From Rotaria sordida (lineage: Eukaryota; Rotifera; Eurotatoria; Philodinida; Philodinidae), in contig CAJNOL010001045.1 in assembly GCA_905250125.1 (NCBI GenBank), positions 19,824 through 83,823 of the forward strand: a stretch of DNA of 64,000 nucleotides. The letters are read 5' to 3'. The number at the start of each line of letters is the position of its first letter. The first letter of the stretch is position 1. The notes under the pieces were generated by a model, which saw only the letters and a list, made by a program, of their open reading frames with translations, had not been told where the DNA came from and did not search any database. The position numbers and the translations under genes are program-made. Positions 62,801-64,000 of this stretch are shown here, one piece after another.

Positions 62801-64000
62801 AAACCATCGAAGTAGATTGTATCTTTGACCCATACTCTTAATAAGTATTTGCAGAAAAATTTTCAAGGTTCTGACATTTATAATGACGAAGATTCTCTAA
62901 GACAGAGACTTTTATCCACTACTGTAAATGTCGTTGAGTTTATGAATTACTATGTATGTATCATAAATATGAATGCGTCACAATCCATGTAAAGAAAACG
63001 AAGAACACATACTCTATTCTCTACTTCTCTCTCTCTCAATCATAGACATTTTTTTCATCTATATTTTTTTTTTGTATAAATCTAAAATATTGAAATAAAA
63101 ATTGTTTTAATTATTACTTCTTCAAACTATTTTATTTCTGATGAATTTCTTTTTTTGTTTCCTTTCTAAAATATTACCAGAAGCTGAACATCTTATAAAA
63201 CATTTACATCTCTCGCATCAAACCGATTACGATTCAACATCAACAGTTCTAAGACAATCTATAATATCTCATGATAATGAAAGTAACGAAAAATCTTCAA
63301 AAAAAATTTTCATTAATGAAGATATCTTATCGATTAATGAACGTTTATATATAAATTTTACTGAAACATGTCCATTATTTTTATTAAAAGAAGGCATTGA
63401 TCATCGTTTTGAATTTCTTGATTTTGCTCCTGATTTATATATACGACAACAATTTCATCCATTAAATCATGATGAATTTATTTTAAATAATACTGAAACA
63501 CAAATTAAACAAATTAATAATACAAATACAATTAATACACAATTATTTTCAAATAAAATTCCACAAAAAATTCATCAAACAACTGAAATTGAGTAAAAAA
63601 CAAAAAAAAATTATTTTTAAATACAATAAAAAAACAAACAAACTATTCCTATTTAAGATATAATCAACGTAATTGTCGTTGTAATTATTTACTTGTTGAA
63701 ATCTATCGTTTATTAATAAAATTATGGGATCAATCATCAAATATTGAAAAAGTTCTTTATTATTCATTAGAATTAGCACGCGTTGAATTAACACGAACAA
63801 ATTATTATGAATCAAAAATAATTTTACAAAATATTCTTGAACAATTAGAAAAAGAACGAAATTATTTAAATTTACCATCATTTTTTGAACCACAAATTTA
63901 TGATTTATTATCAGGTTTATTTATTTTTTCTTCTTTTGATAAAATCATCTTTATTCTTTTTTTTTTGTTTTGCTTTGTTTTTTAGAATCTGTTTATCGAA
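50819..64000 (+). CDS. Soluble adenylyl cyclase (ADCY10-like), partial at the right edge
   Basis: Makes cAMP from ATP; relatives are bicarbonate- and calcium-sensitive and cytosolic. Exons: 50819-51152, 51213-51388, 51442-51804, 52842-53034, 53091-53359, 53424-53775, 53856-53903, 53959-54017, 55387-55446, 55499-55661, 55713-56054, 56119-56355, 56427-56549, 56619-56718, 56782-57135, 57215-57335, 58750-58859, 58915-59504, 60895-61573, 61620-61780, 61831-62007, 63181-63592, 63658-63914, 63986 onward. Phase is kept throughout; about 1900 residues lie in the window. Cyclase C1 (about 50-280) has metal aspartates Asp58 (LFADVSGF) and Asp108 (YKFAGDAVLG). C2 (about 495-660) has Lys539 (TKVFMFDKG), Thr610 (EYTVIG), Asn617 and Arg621 (KVNMAAR). 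Then comes a P-loop NTPase region with GSTGVGRS at 716-723 and IFIIDDAQ near 849. A CKSCGG motif near 59094 matches a CxxCxG in the human enzyme. The exon at 63658 onward looks TPR-like. The C1-C2 linker (about 290-490) is unusually long and polar. The last third is my least certain part. Confidence 0.85.
51981..52128. mobile_element. Possible small MITE in intron 3 of the cyclase gene
   Basis: GGCGTAACCAGTAG at 51981 and, inverted at the other end, GGTGTAGCCAGAAG (11 of 14 identical) delimit 148 bp of sequence that is more G+C-rich than the intron. No target duplication is clear. It adjoins the element at 52157-52645. Confidence 0.35.
52157..52645. mobile_element. Non-autonomous inverted-repeat element in intron 3 of the cyclase gene
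   Basis: Arms of about 65 nt, 52157-52222 and 52580-52645, align in inverted orientation with scattered mismatches and one gap. Shared words include CCATACG, ATTTT, TAGAT and GGCTATGAGA. The interior has no usable frame. This insertion, with the one to its left, explains why this intron is about 1 kb while most neighbours are 50-80 nt. The exact ends and target duplication are unclear. Confidence 0.65.
54018..55386 (+). other. Long intron of the cyclase gene
   Basis: 1369-nt GT-AG intron between the two halves of the C2 cyclase domain. The reading frame continues across it (QTFC joined to GVLGHPLRCEYTV). No gene inside. Its size suggests inserted sequence, but I found no clean terminal repeats. 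Confidence 0.6.
57336..58749 (+). other. Long intron of the cyclase gene
   Basis: 1414-nt GT-AG intron; phase 0 is kept. It includes a GGAA/GAAA-rich tract at 57424-57450 followed by about 400 nt of less A+T-rich sequence that may be an insertion. No inverted ends were recognised. The minus-strand frame at 58120-58410 has no recognisable domain. Confidence 0.5.
59505..60894 (+). other. Long intron of the cyclase gene (inferred)
   Basis: Inferred from the in-frame donor at 59505 (ATGG|GTAAAT) and acceptor at 60893-60894. If the donor is not used, the open frame ends at TAG 59546-59548. The interior has AATTCTAG words at 60118 and 60633 in direct orientation and a TTCTTCACT...AGTGAAGAA hairpin near 60390-60412. 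Confidence 0.45.
62008..63180 (+). other. Intron with a possible extra exon or insertion
   Basis: Donor GTGAGT at 62008 and acceptor at 63179-63180 join in phase. An additional acceptor ends at 62132 (TTTTCAG). From there an in-phase segment (EPVKYLKCKNDRAELKIFF) runs to a stop at 62217-62219 without a good donor, so it may be an alternative exon or one damaged by the sequence at about 62200-63100. Confidence 0.4.

Overview
The window is eukaryotic nuclear DNA: strongly A+T-rich, with spliced genes carrying many short introns (mostly about 50-95 nt, GT...AG). The most likely source is a bdelloid rotifer (Rotaria/Adineta type). This rests on three things: metazoan gene content, very compact introns, and two decayed genes that resemble families I know as expanded in bdelloid proteomes (an F-box/LRR-like family and a short Cys/His-rich coiled-coil family). 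The species assignment is inference. Splice models below were built by eye; each reported CDS closes to an exact multiple of three or keeps phase across every junction. | Layout. 1-15.3 kb is a gene-poor, transposon-rich zone. It holds a decayed F-box/LRR-like gene on the minus strand (3037-6907), broken by nonsense and frameshift lesions and by a 1.09-kb foldback element with an 8-bp target duplication. A second element with similar ends but a different minisatellite core follows (7146-7802), then a small Cys/His-rich pseudogene (9797-10171) and a 1.58-kb element with long terminal inverted repeats and a 9-bp target duplication (11746-13321). | 15.7-16.8 kb is a single-exon Fringe-like glycosyltransferase. 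23.9-29.1 kb is a nine-exon muscarinic acetylcholine receptor of invertebrate type with an intracellular loop of about 1000 residues. 34.7-36.4 kb (minus) is a two-exon AMMECR1 homologue. 37.8-39.5 kb holds two unrelated inverted-repeat elements side by side. 41.3-43.1 kb is a nine-exon EF-hand nicotinamidase (NAD salvage). 45.1-47.4 kb is a rhodanese plus dual-specificity phosphatase protein resembling STYXL1/MK-STYX but with an intact catalytic cysteine. 50.8 kb to the right edge is a soluble adenylyl cyclase (ADCY10-like) gene with more than 20 exons; it runs off the window and has inverted-repeat elements in one intron. | The intact genes are unrelated single-copy metazoan genes (Notch glycosylation, cholinergic signalling, NAD salvage, phosphatase/rhodanese signalling, cAMP synthesis) and do not form a pathway or cluster. 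The most unusual content is the set of non-autonomous DNA elements, above all the foldback/minisatellite pair. No rRNA, tRNA, CRISPR or viral genes were recognised.
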